From: CPC320 sp002336405
GTDB taxonomy: Bacteria > Pseudomonadota > Alphaproteobacteria > Rhodobacterales > Rhodobacteraceae
Reading direction: 5' to 3'
DNA: 64,000 bases
Assembly (NCBI GenBank): GCA_949372595.1
Contig: CASIAN010000002.1
Location: forward strand, 67,009 to 131,008
Shown here: in pieces, positions 32,685 through 45,946 of the stretch
Layout of the letters: the number at the start of each line of letters is the position of its first letter
Position numbering within the stretch: position 1 is the first letter of the stretch
Made by a program: the position numbers and the translations under genes
The notes under the pieces: generated by a model
Database searches by the model: none
What the model was told of the DNA's origin: nothing
What the model saw: the letters and a program-made list of their open reading frames with translations, nothing else

Positions 32685-33581
32685 GTGAACCCGGCGCTGC
32701 GAGCGCATTGGGCCATGCTGTGCTTTTCAGCTCTAATTGCGGGATCTTTTTCGCTTGGGGGGATGGCTGCTAATTCTATTTCGCCACTGGCGTTGAATGG
32801 CATTCGCTTTATCTTTGCAGCCGTGATTGTTGGGGGGGCCAGCATAGTCATGGGGCAGATGTCGCTTCGGCATTTTCGGGCGCCGTGGCGCCATACAGTG
32901 TTAGGCGCCATGATGGCGTGTTATTTCGTTTTGATGTTTGAGGGCCTAAAAACCAGTGCGCCGGTCTCGACGTCTGCAGTGTTTACCCTGACCCCGATTA
33001 TGGCTGGAATGGCCGGTTATTTGATATTAAAGCAGGCCATGTCCCGCCGTGTCTTATTAGCGCTGGCTGTCGGGGGGGCGGGGGCGCTGTGGGTTATTTT
33101 TCGGGCTGACTGGCTGGCACTTTTGCAGTTTCAAATCGGCCTTGGCGAGCGCATTTTTTTCTGGGGATGTCTGGCGCATTCCGTCTATACGCCGATGGTG
33201 CGCCGGTTACATCGTGGAGAGCCGGTATTGGTGTTTACCTTCGGTGTTTTGGCTGCGGGTGCGGTGCTGCTTTGCTGGATTGGCTGGTCGGATCTGCTGG
33301 CAACCGATTGGGCGAACCTGCCGGTTATTGTTTGGATCACACTTGCTTATGTCGCAATCATGGCCACATCGGTGACCTTTGTTTTGATGCAATATGCCTC
33401 GTTGCGGCTGCCGCCTGCGAAAGTGATGGCCTACACGTATCTCACGCCCAGTTGGGTCTTGGTCTGGGAGATTGCGCTGGGTCACACGGTGCCGCCGGCT
33501 CCGATCTTATTTGGTGTTGCCTTGAGTGTTGTGGCGCTTGTCATTTTGCTTAAAGAGGGCTCAAAGGTGCCGTCGACGTGA
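32685..33581 (+). CDS. EamA/DMT-family transporter
   Basis: This protein of about 298 residues has ten hydrophobic segments arranged as two EamA repeats, starting AHWAMLCFSALIAGSFSLGG. DMT proteins export or exchange metabolites such as amino acids; the substrate is unknown. The GTG at 32685 was chosen because the first helix follows within ten residues; the ATG at 32714-32716 is in another frame, and a later start is possible. It precedes secE by 153 bases. Confidence 0.8.
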   Translation: MNPALRAHWAMLCFSALIAGSFSLGGMAANSISPLALNGIRFIFAAVIVGGASIVMGQMSLRHFRAPWRHTVLGAMMACYFVLMFEGLKTSAPVSTSAVFTLTPIMAGMAGYLILKQAMSRRVLLALAVGGAGALWVIFRADWLALLQFQIGLGERIFFWGCLAHSVYTPMVRRLHRGEPVLVFTFGVLAAGAVLLCWIGWSDLLATDWANLPVIVWITLAYVAIMATSVTFVLMQYASLRLPPAKVMAYTYLTPSWVLVWEIALGHTVPPAPILFGVALSVVALVILLKEGSKVPST

Positions 33582-33734
33582 CCAACAGTGCGCGACGTCT
33601 TTGCTCTTACAGGGTCTGGTTTGGTGTAGACTGACGGAGCTTATCGATTAATCGGTCAAGTTTCCTCGGCCTTGAACTTATCAGCTAAGCGTCATAAGTA
33701 CACGCTATCCTAAACGCTAGAAGAGTCCGTTCCA

Positions 33735-33932
33735 ATGATCAGTATCAACCCAGTTCAGTATATCCAGCAAGTCCGCTCAGAAGTCGCCAAGGTAGTATGG
33801 CCAACCCGAAAAGAGGTGTTGCTGACCACTGTGATGGTGTTTGTCATGTCGGCGGTTACAGCTGTTTTTTTTGCTGTTATAGACATCTTAATTCGAGGTG
33901 GCTTGCAATCAGTGTTGGGAGCCTTTGGTTAA
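33735..33932 (+). CDS. secE: Protein translocase subunit SecE
   Basis: This 65-residue single-helix SecE is the essential clamp around SecY in the inner membrane. The amphipathic segment VRSEVAKVVWPTRKEVLLTT precedes one transmembrane helix (about 28-50), the standard short alphaproteobacterial form. It is upstream of nusG as usual, but the 199-base gap between them contains a terminator-like hairpin. Confidence 0.95.
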   Translation: MISINPVQYIQQVRSEVAKVVWPTRKEVLLTTVMVFVMSAVTAVFFAVIDILIRGGLQSVLGAFG

Positions 33933-34017
33933 GTGGTCCAAAATTGGATAGAATGAAGATTATGGGCTTGAATATTTAGGGTTATAGCGCTATCCCGACA
34001 CCACTTTGGGATGAAGG

Positions 34018-34052
34018 CGTGCGGCGATTCGTGTTGCGCGCCGCTTTTTTTT
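34018..34052 (+). terminator. Terminator-like hairpin between secE and nusG
   Basis: GCGGCG (34021-34026) pairs with CGCCGC (34039-34044), followed at once by eight T residues. It lies 80 bases before nusG. It could end secE messages or attenuate read-through into nusG. A second stem (CGTCGAT/ATCGACG, 34090-34109) follows in the nusG leader. Confidence 0.65.
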
Positions 34053-34131
34053 CCCGAAGAGACGGTTGTTAAGCCGAAAAGGCACAGAACGTCGATCTGC
34101 GAATCGACGAGACATAAGGGCAGACAAGGCA

Positions 34132-34665
34132 ATGGCAAAACGTTGGTATTCTGTAAGCGTTCTCTCAAATTTTGAGAAAAAGATCGCCGAGCAGATCAAA
34201 ACTTCTGTCGCCGAGGCCGGTCTGGAGGACGACATCGAAGAGGTGCTGGTTCCGACAGAAGAGGTGATCGAGGTGCGTCGCGGTAAAAAGGTGACAGCCG
34301 AGCGTCGCTTCATGCCTGGGTATGTACTGGTGCGGATGGAAATGTCCGACCAAGGCTATCATCTGGTCAGTTCAATCAATCGTGTCACTGGATTTCTAGG
34401 GCCGCAGGGTCGGCCGATGCCGATGCGGGATGCCGAAGTAAATGCAATTTTGAACAGGGTGCAGGAAGGCGAAGAATCGCCGCGCACTTTAATTCATTAC
34501 GAAATTGGCGAAAAGGTTAAGGTCAACGATGGTCCGTTTGAAGACTTCGACGGCATGGTTGAAGAGGTCGATGAGGACAATCAACGTCTAAAAGTAACAG
34601 TATCAATTTTTGGCCGCGAAACGCCGGTCGAGCTTGAATTTACACAGGTCACAAAAGAGATTTGA
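34132..34665 (+). CDS. nusG: Transcription antitermination factor NusG
   Basis: This 177-residue NusG has an N-terminal RNA-polymerase-binding domain (MAKRWYSVSVLSNFEKK..., RRFMPGYVLVRM) and a C-terminal KOW domain (GEKVKVNDGPFEDFDGMVEEV). It increases elongation rate and links RNA polymerase to ribosomes and Rho. The start was set by homology; the open frame upstream runs through the leader stem. Confidence 0.97.
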   Translation: MAKRWYSVSVLSNFEKKIAEQIKTSVAEAGLEDDIEEVLVPTEEVIEVRRGKKVTAERRFMPGYVLVRMEMSDQGYHLVSSINRVTGFLGPQGRPMPMRDAEVNAILNRVQEGEESPRTLIHYEIGEKVKVNDGPFEDFDGMVEEVDEDNQRLKVTVSIFGRETPVELEFTQVTKEI

Positions 34666-34769
34666 CCTAAGAGCCGTGGGAGGCGACGGCGCCGCAGTGC
34701 CGAGACCAAACCACGACAACAAAAGTCGCCCAAATGCGTTGGGGGATGTTGGCAAAAAGGAGAGGCCTC

Positions 34770-35195
34770 ATGGCCAAAAAACTTGTTGGTAAGATGAAAT
34801 TGCAGGTGCCTGCTGGTCAGGCAAACCCATCCCCACCCGTGGGCCCGGCGCTGGGTCAGCGCGGCATTAATATCATGGAATTTTGTAAGGCGTTTAACGC
34901 CAAGACGCAAGAAATGGAGGCTGGCGCTCCCTGTCCGACGGTGATTACGTATTATCAGGACAAATCCTTTACGATGGAAATCAAGACGCCGCCTGCGTCT
35001 TACTATCTGAAAAAGGCCGCAAAGCTAAAGTCCGGCGCATCCACTCCCGGTCGGGAAATCGCAGGGTCGGTGTCCGTGGCTCAGGTGAAGGAAATCGCCG
35101 AGGCAAAAATGGTGGATCTGAACGCCAATTCGATCGAACAAGCGATGCAAATCATTCTTGGTTCGGCACGGTCTATGGGCATCGAGGTGAAGTGA
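34770..35195 (+). CDS. rplK: 50S ribosomal protein L11
   Basis: This 141-residue L11 begins MAKKLVGKMKLQVPAGQANP. The proline-rich N-domain (PSPPVGPALGQRG) contacts elongation factors and thiostrepton, and the C-domain binds 23S rRNA. AGGAGAGG lies before the start. The stop overlaps the rplA start by 1 base. Confidence 0.97.
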   Translation: MAKKLVGKMKLQVPAGQANPSPPVGPALGQRGINIMEFCKAFNAKTQEMEAGAPCPTVITYYQDKSFTMEIKTPPASYYLKKAAKLKSGASTPGREIAGSVSVAQVKEIAEAKMVDLNANSIEQAMQIILGSARSMGIEVK

Positions 35196-35893
35196 TGGCA
35201 AATCTTGGAAAACGCACCCGCGGCAATCGTGAAGCGGTTAAGAACAAAGAGAACCTGTCTATCGAAGATGCGGTTGCTCTGGTAAAATCAAATGCTACGG
35301 CGAAATTTGATGAAACCATTGAAATCGCGATGAACTTGGGCGTTGATACGCGGCACGCAGACCAAATGGTCCGCGGTGTGATCGGCCTGCCAAACGGCAC
35401 CGGTAAATCGGTTCGTGTGGCCGTATTTGCTCGGGGTCCCAAGGCCGAAGAGGCTCAGGCCGCTGGTGCAGACATTGTGGGCGCCGAAGACCTGATGGAA
35501 ATCGTTCAAGGTGGTACGATCGATTTTGACCGCTGCATTGCGACACCTGACATGATGCCGGTTGTTGGTCGGCTGGGTAAAGTGCTTGGTCCGCGTAATC
35601 TGATGCCGAACCCCAAGGTTGGCACTGTGACCATGGACGTTGCTGCGGCGGTTCAGGCTGCAAAAGGCGGCGAAGTGCAGTTCAGAGCTGAAAAAGGCGG
35701 CGTTGTGCATGCCGGTGTCGGCAAAGCTTCGTTCAACGAGGCGATGCTGGTTGAAAACATCCGCGCCTTTGTCGAAGCGGTACAGAAGGCTAAGCCAACT
35801 GGATCGAAGGGGTCGTATATGACCAAGATCTCGCTGAGCTCTACCATGGGTGCTGGCGTGACCATTGATATCGCAGCGGCCACCGCGCGATAA
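35195..35893 (+). CDS. rplA: 50S ribosomal protein L1
   Basis: This 232-residue L1 has the standard segments GLPNGTGKSVRVAVFA and MPNPKVGTVTMDVAAAV. L1 forms the mobile stalk that guides tRNA out of the E site, and often represses its own operon by binding mRNA. The ATG at 35195 is used; a GTG one codon earlier lies inside rplK. Confidence 0.97.
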   Translation: MANLGKRTRGNREAVKNKENLSIEDAVALVKSNATAKFDETIEIAMNLGVDTRHADQMVRGVIGLPNGTGKSVRVAVFARGPKAEEAQAAGADIVGAEDLMEIVQGGTIDFDRCIATPDMMPVVGRLGKVLGPRNLMPNPKVGTVTMDVAAAVQAAKGGEVQFRAEKGGVVHAGVGKASFNEAMLVENIRAFVEAVQKAKPTGSKGSYMTKISLSSTMGAGVTIDIAAATAR

Positions 35894-35895
35894 GA

Positions 35896-36136
35896 AATTT
35901 GCTTCGGGCTTGCCCGGGGCGGATGGCGAAGCGGAAACGCTGCGTCCTGTCCGAGACGGAGGGTTGGGCCGAAAGGCCTGGTAATTCCTTCCTGAGATGG
36001 GGAACGAGACAAGATTTCCGATGGGGTAATACCTTCGGGTGATCACGGCCTCGGGACCCTTTTATTGGACCCGAATGCCCTCGTCTTCGAGGGTTTAACT
36101 GAGCCGGGGGGAAACCCCCAAATTTGGAGTGAAACT
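35896..36136 (+). ncRNA. L10 leader-type regulatory RNA upstream of rplJ
   Basis: The 243-base rplA-rplJ gap is dense in hairpins: GGCC-GAAA-GGCC (35967-35978), a stem on CCCTCG/CGAGGG (36078-36093) with TTT after it, and GGGGG/CCCCC just before the ribosome site. In many bacteria the L10-L12 complex binds such a leader and represses rplJL. The position and structure fit; the exact Rfam match was not tested. Confidence 0.6.
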
Positions 36137-36655
36137 GTGGATAGAGCCCAGAAAGAGAAAGTGGTCGACGAACTCGGCCAAATCTTTGAAAGCTCTGGCG
36201 TTGTAGTGGTTGCCCACTACGCCGGTCTTACAGTTGCGGAGATGCAGACCCTGCGAGCGCGTGCGCGCGACGCAGACTGTGGTGTTCGCGTTGCCAAAAA
36301 CAGGCTCGCCAAGATCGCCCTTGAGGGTAAGCCATGCGCAGGCATTGCCGACTTTCTAACGGGTATGACCGTACTGACCTATTCTGAGGACCCTGTGGCA
36401 GCCGCCAAAGTGGCCGAAGATTTCGCCAAAGAGAATTCAAAGTTCGATATTCTCGGTGGTGCAATGGGTGAAAACGGTCTGGACCGGGCCGGTGTTAAGG
36501 CCGTGTCGAGCATGCCATCGCGCGAGGAGCTTATTGCTTCGATCGCTGGCTGTATCGTCGCACCTGCATCGAATATTGCCGGGGCCATTGGCGCACCTGC
36601 TTCGAACATCGCAAGCATCCTTTCGACCTTGGAAGAAAAGGCCGAAGCTGCTTAA
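36137..36655 (+). CDS. rplJ: 50S ribosomal protein L10
   Basis: This 172-residue L10 starts at GTG (36137) with TTTGGAGTG upstream, reading VDRAQKEKVVDELGQIF. L10 anchors the L7/L12 stalk through its C-terminal helix. The frame is open further upstream, through the leader, but that part is not L10-like. Confidence 0.95.
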   Translation: MDRAQKEKVVDELGQIFESSGVVVVAHYAGLTVAEMQTLRARARDADCGVRVAKNRLAKIALEGKPCAGIADFLTGMTVLTYSEDPVAAAKVAEDFAKENSKFDILGGAMGENGLDRAGVKAVSSMPSREELIASIAGCIVAPASNIAGAIGAPASNIASILSTLEEKAEAA

Positions 36656-36726
36656 GCAACTATTGATCTGCGTGGGGATCCTCCCTGCACGTTGGAACAC
36701 AACTTAAAAACGGAAAAGAGTCACAC

Positions 36727-37104
36727 ATGGCTGATCTGAAAAAACTTGCTGAAGAGATCGTTGGACTGACGCTTCTTGAAGCACAAGAACTGAAAACTAT
36801 CCTCAAAGACGAGTATGGCATCGAGCCTGCTGCGGGTGGCGCTGTCATGATGGCAGGCCCAGCCGACGCCGGTGGTGCAGCTGCAGAAGAGCAGACTGAA
36901 TTCGACGTGATCCTGAAATCTTTCGGTGAGTCGAAAATCAATGTCATCAAAGAGGTTCGCGCCATCACTGGTCTGGGTCTCAAAGAAGCCAAAGAACTGG
37001 TTGAAGCCGGCGGCAAAGCCGTCAAAGAGCAGGTTTCCAAGGATGAAGCAGACGATGTCAAAGCCAAGCTGGAAGCAGTCGGCGCCGAGATCGAAGTTAA
37101 GTAA
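36727..37104 (+). CDS. rplL: 50S ribosomal protein L7/L12
   Basis: This 125-residue stalk protein has an N-terminal dimer domain, an Ala/Gly-rich hinge (about 35-52) and a C-terminal factor-binding domain (EKTEFDVIL-like EQTEFDVILKSFGESK, then ITGLGLKEAKELVE). It recruits and activates translational GTPases. It follows rplJ by 71 bases. Confidence 0.97.
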   Translation: MADLKKLAEEIVGLTLLEAQELKTILKDEYGIEPAAGGAVMMAGPADAGGAAAEEQTEFDVILKSFGESKINVIKEVRAITGLGLKEAKELVEAGGKAVKEQVSKDEADDVKAKLEAVGAEIEVK

Positions 37105-37342
37105 TTGCCTTCGGGGCAACCCGATGTGGAATAAGTGGCTGGGCGCGGAATACCGTGCCCGGCCAGACCTGTCTTAAAAAGGGCCTGCGGGGCAGACGTT
37201 TTTTAAGACAAGGTTATCGTGTCGAGAGGCCGTCATTGGGACGACGGCCAAGAATGGACCGTAATCTGTTATCTCGGAGGGATGTGGTGCTGGAACCCCG
37301 ACAGCAGGCACAGCCCGTGAGAATTGAAAGGTGATACCGACC
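37105..37342 (+). promoter_or_regulatory. Structured rplL-rpoB intergenic leader
   Basis: These 238 bases hold a GC-rich stem around GGCTGGGCGCGG (37137 onwards), a long stem GTCTTAAAAA/TTTTTTAAGAC (about 37171-37210) and GGCCGTC/GACGGCC (near 37228-37249). In enterobacteria the rplL-rpoB gap holds an attenuator and an RNase III site that lower rpoBC relative to ribosomal genes; a similar role is likely here. Confidence 0.5.
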
Positions 37343-41479
<4,137 letters not shown>

Positions 41480-41534
41480 CGGGGTCGACCCCGTCACAGC
41501 CTTTCCCTTCTGCCCTAATTTAAGGATCTGAAAA

Positions 41535-44500
41535 ATGAACCAGGAACTGACAAGCAACCCTTTCAACCCGCTGGCACCTAGCAAATCTTTTGATGAAATC
41601 AGAGTGTCGCTGGCCTCTCCGGAACGCATTCTTTCATGGTCGTTCGGTGAGATCAAAAAGCCTGAAACGATCAATTACCGGACGTTCAAGCCCGAGCGTG
41701 ACGGCCTGTTTTGTGCCCGTATCTTTGGCCCAATCAAAGACTATGAATGTCTGTGTGGGAAATATAAGCGGATGAAATATCGCGGCGTTGTCTGCGAGAA
41801 ATGTGGCGTCGAAGTCACGTTGCAAAAAGTGCGTCGCGAGCGCATGGGCCATATCGAGTTGGCCTCGCCTGTTGCCCATATCTGGTTTCTCAAATCATTG
41901 CCGTCGCGCATCGGTTTGATGTTGGACATGACATTGCGCGATCTCGAGCGGGTGCTTTATTTCGAAAACTACGTGGTTATCGAACCGGGTCTGACAGACC
42001 TTAACTATGGTCAGATGATGACCGAAGAAGAGTATATGTCGGCGCAAGACACCTATGGCATGGATGCCTTTACCGCCAATATCGGCGCAGAAGCCATCCG
42101 TGAAATGCTGGCGGCGATTGACCTGGATGCCGAGGCCGAGCAATTGCGTGCCGATCTGGCAGTGGCCACCGGCGAGCTCAAGCCGAAAAAAATCATCAAG
42201 CGCCTGAAAGTTGTCGAGTCTTTCTTGGAATCCGGCAACCGGCCCGAATGGATGATTCTGACCGTTGTTCCGGTTATCCCACCTGAATTGCGGCCGCTGG
42301 TCCCACTGGATGGTGGCCGGTTTGCCACCTCGGATCTAAATGACCTCTACCGCCGGGTGATCAACCGCAACAACCGTTTGAAACGGCTGATTGAGTTGCG
42401 TGCACCCGATATTATTGTGCGCAACGAAAAGCGTATGTTGCAGGAATCTGTCGATGCCTTGTTTGACAACGGTCGACGCGGCCGGGTGATCACGGGGGCC
42501 AACAAGCGGCCGCTGAAATCCCTGTCGGATATGTTGAAAGGCAAACAGGGTCGCTTCCGTCAGAACCTTTTGGGCAAGCGGGTCGATTTCTCGGGCCGTT
42601 CGGTGATTGTGACTGGGCCAGAGCTGAAATTGCACCAATGTGGTTTGCCAAAGAAAATGGCGCTTGAGTTGTTCAAGCCGTTTATCTATTCGCGGCTTGA
42701 GGCCAAAGGCCTGTCATCAACCGTGAAACAAGCCAAAAAGCTGGTTGAAAAAGAACGCCCCGAAGTTTGGGATATCCTCGATGAGGTGATCCGCGAACAT
42801 CCGGTGATGTTGAACCGTGCGCCAACGCTGCACCGTTTGGGCATTCAGGCGTTTGAACCGACCCTGATCGAAGGCAAAGCCATTCAGCTGCACCCGCTGG
42901 TCTGTTCGGCGTTTAATGCTGACTTTGACGGGGACCAAATGGCGGTGCATGTGCCGCTGAGCCTTGAGGCGCAGCTGGAATGCCGGGTCCTGATGATGTC
43001 GACCAACAACGTGTTGTCGCCAGCCAACGGTGCACCGATTATCGTGCCGTCACAGGATATGATTCTGGGTCTGTACTATACAACCATCATGCGTGAAGGC
43101 ATGAAGGGCGAAGGCATGATCTTCAGCTCGATCGAAGAAGTGCAATATGCGTTGGATTCTGGTCTGGTGCATTTGCACGCCAAAGTTACAGCCCGTATTC
43201 CGCAGATCGACAATGAGGGCAACGAGGTGCAGGTTCGTTTTGAAACCACGCCTGGTCGTGTGCGTCTGGGGGCTTTGCTGCCACAAAACGCGAAAGCGCC
43301 GTTTGATCTGGTCAACGATCTGTTGCGGAAAAAAGACGTGCAGCGGGTGATCGATACGGTCTACCGCTATTGTGGTCAAAAAGAGAGCGTCATCTTCTGT
43401 GACCAGATTATGACCATGGGCTTTCGGGAATCTTTCAAAGCAGGCATCTCGTTTGGTAAAGATGATATGGTGGTGCCCGATGACAAATGGACCTTGGTCG
43501 ATGAGACCCGCGGTCAGGTCAAAGATTTTGAACAGCAATATATGGACGGTCTGATCACTCAGGGCGAGAAATATAATAAAGTTGTCGATGCGTGGTCGAA
43601 ATGTAACGACAAGGTTACCGATGCGATGATGTCCACGATTTCGGCGCCACGCCGCGATGAGAATGGCGCAGAGCTTGAACCCAACAGTGTCTATATGATG
43701 GCCCACTCTGGAGCGCGTGGTTCGGTCACGCAGATGAAGCAGCTTGGTGGTATGCGAGGCCTGATGGCCAAGCCAAACGGCGATATTATCGAGACACCGA
43801 TCATCTCTAACTTTAAAGAGGGCCTGACGGTTCTTGAATACTTTAATTCGACCCACGGGGCGCGCAAAGGTCTGTCTGACACGGCGTTGAAAACTGCCAA
43901 CTCGGGCTATCTGACCCGTCGCTTGGTGGATGTGGCGCAGGATTGTATCGTACGCATGTATGATTGTGGCACCGAAAAAGCCATTACCGCCGAAACAGCG
44001 GTGAATGACGGTGAGGTCGTGTTATCTCTGGCCGAGCGTTTGCTGGGTCGGGTTGCCGCAGAAGATTTGCTCAAGCCGGGGACAGATGAGGTTCTTGTGG
44101 CGCATGGTGAGTTGATCGACGAACGCCTGGCGGATGCCGTGGATGTTGCGGGACTTCAGGTTGCGCGTATTCGCAGCCCGCTGACCTGTGAGGCTGAAGA
44201 AGGTGTATGCGCCTTGTGTTACGGACGTGATCTGTCGCGGGGTACCATCGTGAATTCCGGTGAGGCCGTGGGCATTATTGCGGCGCAATCCATCGGTGAG
44301 CCAGGCACACAGTTGACGATGCGGACGTTCCACATCGGCGGTGTTGCGCAGGGTGGCCAGCAGTCTTTCCTTGAGGCATCGCAGCCTGGTAAGATTACTT
44401 TCGAGGGTGAAAATACCTTGAAAAATTCGGCTGGTGACGTTCTGGTCGTTGGCCGGAATATGAAGCTGTTGGTGATCGACGAGCAGGGGGAACAGCGCGC

Positions 44501-45776
44501 AAGTCACAAACTGGGCTATGGTTCAAAATTGTTTGTGAAGGTTGGTCAAACAATCGAACGCGGCGATAAACTCTTTGAATGGGATCCTTACACGCTACCC
44601 ATTATTGCCGAAAAATCAGGCACGGCAAAACACGTCGATCTGGTCAATGGGATTGCTGTGCGTGAAGAGACCGATGATGCCACAGGCATGACCCAGAAAA
44701 TTGTTGTCGATTGGCGTGCTGCGCCAAAAGGCAATGAGCTGAAGCCAGAGATTATCTTGCTGGATCCGGAAGGTGAACCACTGCGCAACGAGGCGGGAAA
44801 TCCGCTAACCTATCCGATGTCGGTTGACGCGATTTTGTCGGGCGAAGACGGTCAAGATATCAAAGCGGGCGATGTTGTTGCGCGTATCCCACGTGAGGGT
44901 GCCAAGACCAAAGACATCACCGGTGGTTTGCCACGGGTGGCGGAATTGTTCGAGGCGCGGCGTCCGAAAGATCACGCAGTCATTGCGGAAATTGATGGCT
45001 ATGTGCGTTTTGGCAAGGATTATAAAAACAAGCGGCGCATCAGTATCGAGTCTGCGGACGAGAGCATTGAGCCAGTCGAATATATGGTTCCCAAAGGTAA
45101 GCACATTCCAGTGGGTGAAGGCGACTTTGTCCAAAAGGGCGATTATATCGTTGATGGCAACCCTGCACCGCATGATATTCTTGCAATCATGGGGATCGAG
45201 GCGTTGGCCAACTATATGATTGATGAGGTGCAGGATGTGTATCGTCTGCAGGGCGTGAAGATCAACGATAAGCATATCGAAGTGATCGTACGCCAGATGC
45301 TGCAGAAGTGGGAAATCTCTGACAGTGGGGAAACCACACTGTTGAAGGGCGAACACGTCGATAAAATCGAGTTCGACACCGCAAATGCGAAGGCAGAGCA
45401 ACGTGGCGGTCGTCCGGCGCAGGGCGAACCAATCCTGCTTGGCATCACCAAAGCCTCGCTGCAGACACGATCGTTTATCTCTGCGGCGTCCTTCCAGGAA
45501 ACCACACGGGTGCTAACCGAGGCCTCGGTGCAAGGCAAGCGGGACAAACTGATCGGTCTGAAAGAAAACGTAATCGTGGGTCGTCTGATCCCTGCCGGAA
45601 CCGGTGGGGCCGCGATGCAAGTGCGTCAGGTAGCGCAAGACCGCGATAATGTTGTGATTGAGGCTCGACGCGTCGAGGCTGAAGCCGCTGTGGCACTGGC
45701 CGCACCAAGTGGCGATGATGATGTGTTTGGCGCAGATGTGTTTGACACCAATTTGGTGGATACACCGGAAGGTTAA
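41535..45776 (+). CDS. rpoC: RNA polymerase beta-prime subunit
   Basis: This 1413-residue beta-prime subunit has the catalytic magnesium motif NADFDGD at 461-467. The N-terminal zinc site (CLCGKY... VCEKCG, about 71-88) and the second zinc site ending GVCALC are present. The C-terminus is an acidic tail, FGADVFDTNLVDTPEG. It is followed by a strong terminator. Confidence 0.98.
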   Translation: MNQELTSNPFNPLAPSKSFDEIRVSLASPERILSWSFGEIKKPETINYRTFKPERDGLFCARIFGPIKDYECLCGKYKRMKYRGVVCEKCGVEVTLQKVRRERMGHIELASPVAHIWFLKSLPSRIGLMLDMTLRDLERVLYFENYVVIEPGLTDLNYGQMMTEEEYMSAQDTYGMDAFTANIGAEAIREMLAAIDLDAEAEQLRADLAVATGELKPKKIIKRLKVVESFLESGNRPEWMILTVVPVIPPELRPLVPLDGGRFATSDLNDLYRRVINRNNRLKRLIELRAPDIIVRNEKRMLQESVDALFDNGRRGRVITGANKRPLKSLSDMLKGKQGRFRQNLLGKRVDFSGRSVIVTGPELKLHQCGLPKKMALELFKPFIYSRLEAKGLSSTVKQAKKLVEKERPEVWDILDEVIREHPVMLNRAPTLHRLGIQAFEPTLIEGKAIQLHPLVCSAFNADFDGDQMAVHVPLSLEAQLECRVLMMSTNNVLSPANGAPIIVPSQDMILGLYYTTIMREGMKGEGMIFSSIEEVQYALDSGLVHLHAKVTARIPQIDNEGNEVQVRFETTPGRVRLGALLPQNAKAPFDLVNDLLRKKDVQRVIDTVYRYCGQKESVIFCDQIMTMGFRESFKAGISFGKDDMVVPDDKWTLVDETRGQVKDFEQQYMDGLITQGEKYNKVVDAWSKCNDKVTDAMMSTISAPRRDENGAELEPNSVYMMAHSGARGSVTQMKQLGGMRGLMAKPNGDIIETPIISNFKEGLTVLEYFNSTHGARKGLSDTALKTANSGYLTRRLVDVAQDCIVRMYDCGTEKAITAETAVNDGEVVLSLAERLLGRVAAEDLLKPGTDEVLVAHGELIDERLADAVDVAGLQVARIRSPLTCEAEEGVCALCYGRDLSRGTIVNSGEAVGIIAAQSIGEPGTQLTMRTFHIGGVAQGGQQSFLEASQPGKITFEGENTLKNSAGDVLVVGRNMKLLVIDEQGEQRASHKLGYGSKLFVKVGQTIERGDKLFEWDPYTLPIIAEKSGTAKHVDLVNGIAVREETDDATGMTQKIVVDWRAAPKGNELKPEIILLDPEGEPLRNEAGNPLTYPMSVDAILSGEDGQDIKAGDVVARIPREGAKTKDITGGLPRVAELFEARRPKDHAVIAEIDGYVRFGKDYKNKRRISIESADESIEPVEYMVPKGKHIPVGEGDFVQKGDYIVDGNPAPHDILAIMGIEALANYMIDEVQDVYRLQGVKINDKHIEVIVRQMLQKWEISDSGETTLLKGEHVDKIEFDTANAKAEQRGGRPAQGEPILLGITKASLQTRSFISAASFQETTRVLTEASVQGKRDKLIGLKENVIVGRLIPAGTGGAAMQVRQVAQDRDNVVIEARRVEAEAAVALAAPSGDDDVFGADVFDTNLVDTPEG

Positions 45777-45804
45777 AACCAGATTGGTCCCTCACAGAAA
45801 TATT

Positions 45805-45836
45805 AAAAGCCCCGGTCGCTGCCGGGGCTTTTTTTG
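45805..45836 (+). terminator. Intrinsic terminator after rpoC
   Basis: AGCCCCGG and CCGGGGCT form a perfect 8-bp stem with a 6-base loop (45808-45829), followed by a run of seven T residues (45829-45835). It lies 31 bases after the rpoC stop and closes the rpoBC unit. Confidence 0.93.
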
Positions 45837-45946
45837 TGGTTACAAAGCCTGAGGGTGCAGATTTTAGCCGCAGGTGCAACAACAGGCCCTTGCACAGGCC
45901 AGTGTTGCTGTAGGATGGCCCGTCGTTAACCCCAAGGAGCGTTCTC

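Noticed and set aside
33582..33734. A tRNA-Trp gene, often found before secE
   Set aside because: No cloverleaf, T-loop or CCA end can be found in this gap.
43050..43856. A 268-codon open frame opposite rpoC
   Set aside because: Antisense shadow of rpoC with no recognisable motif or ribosome site.
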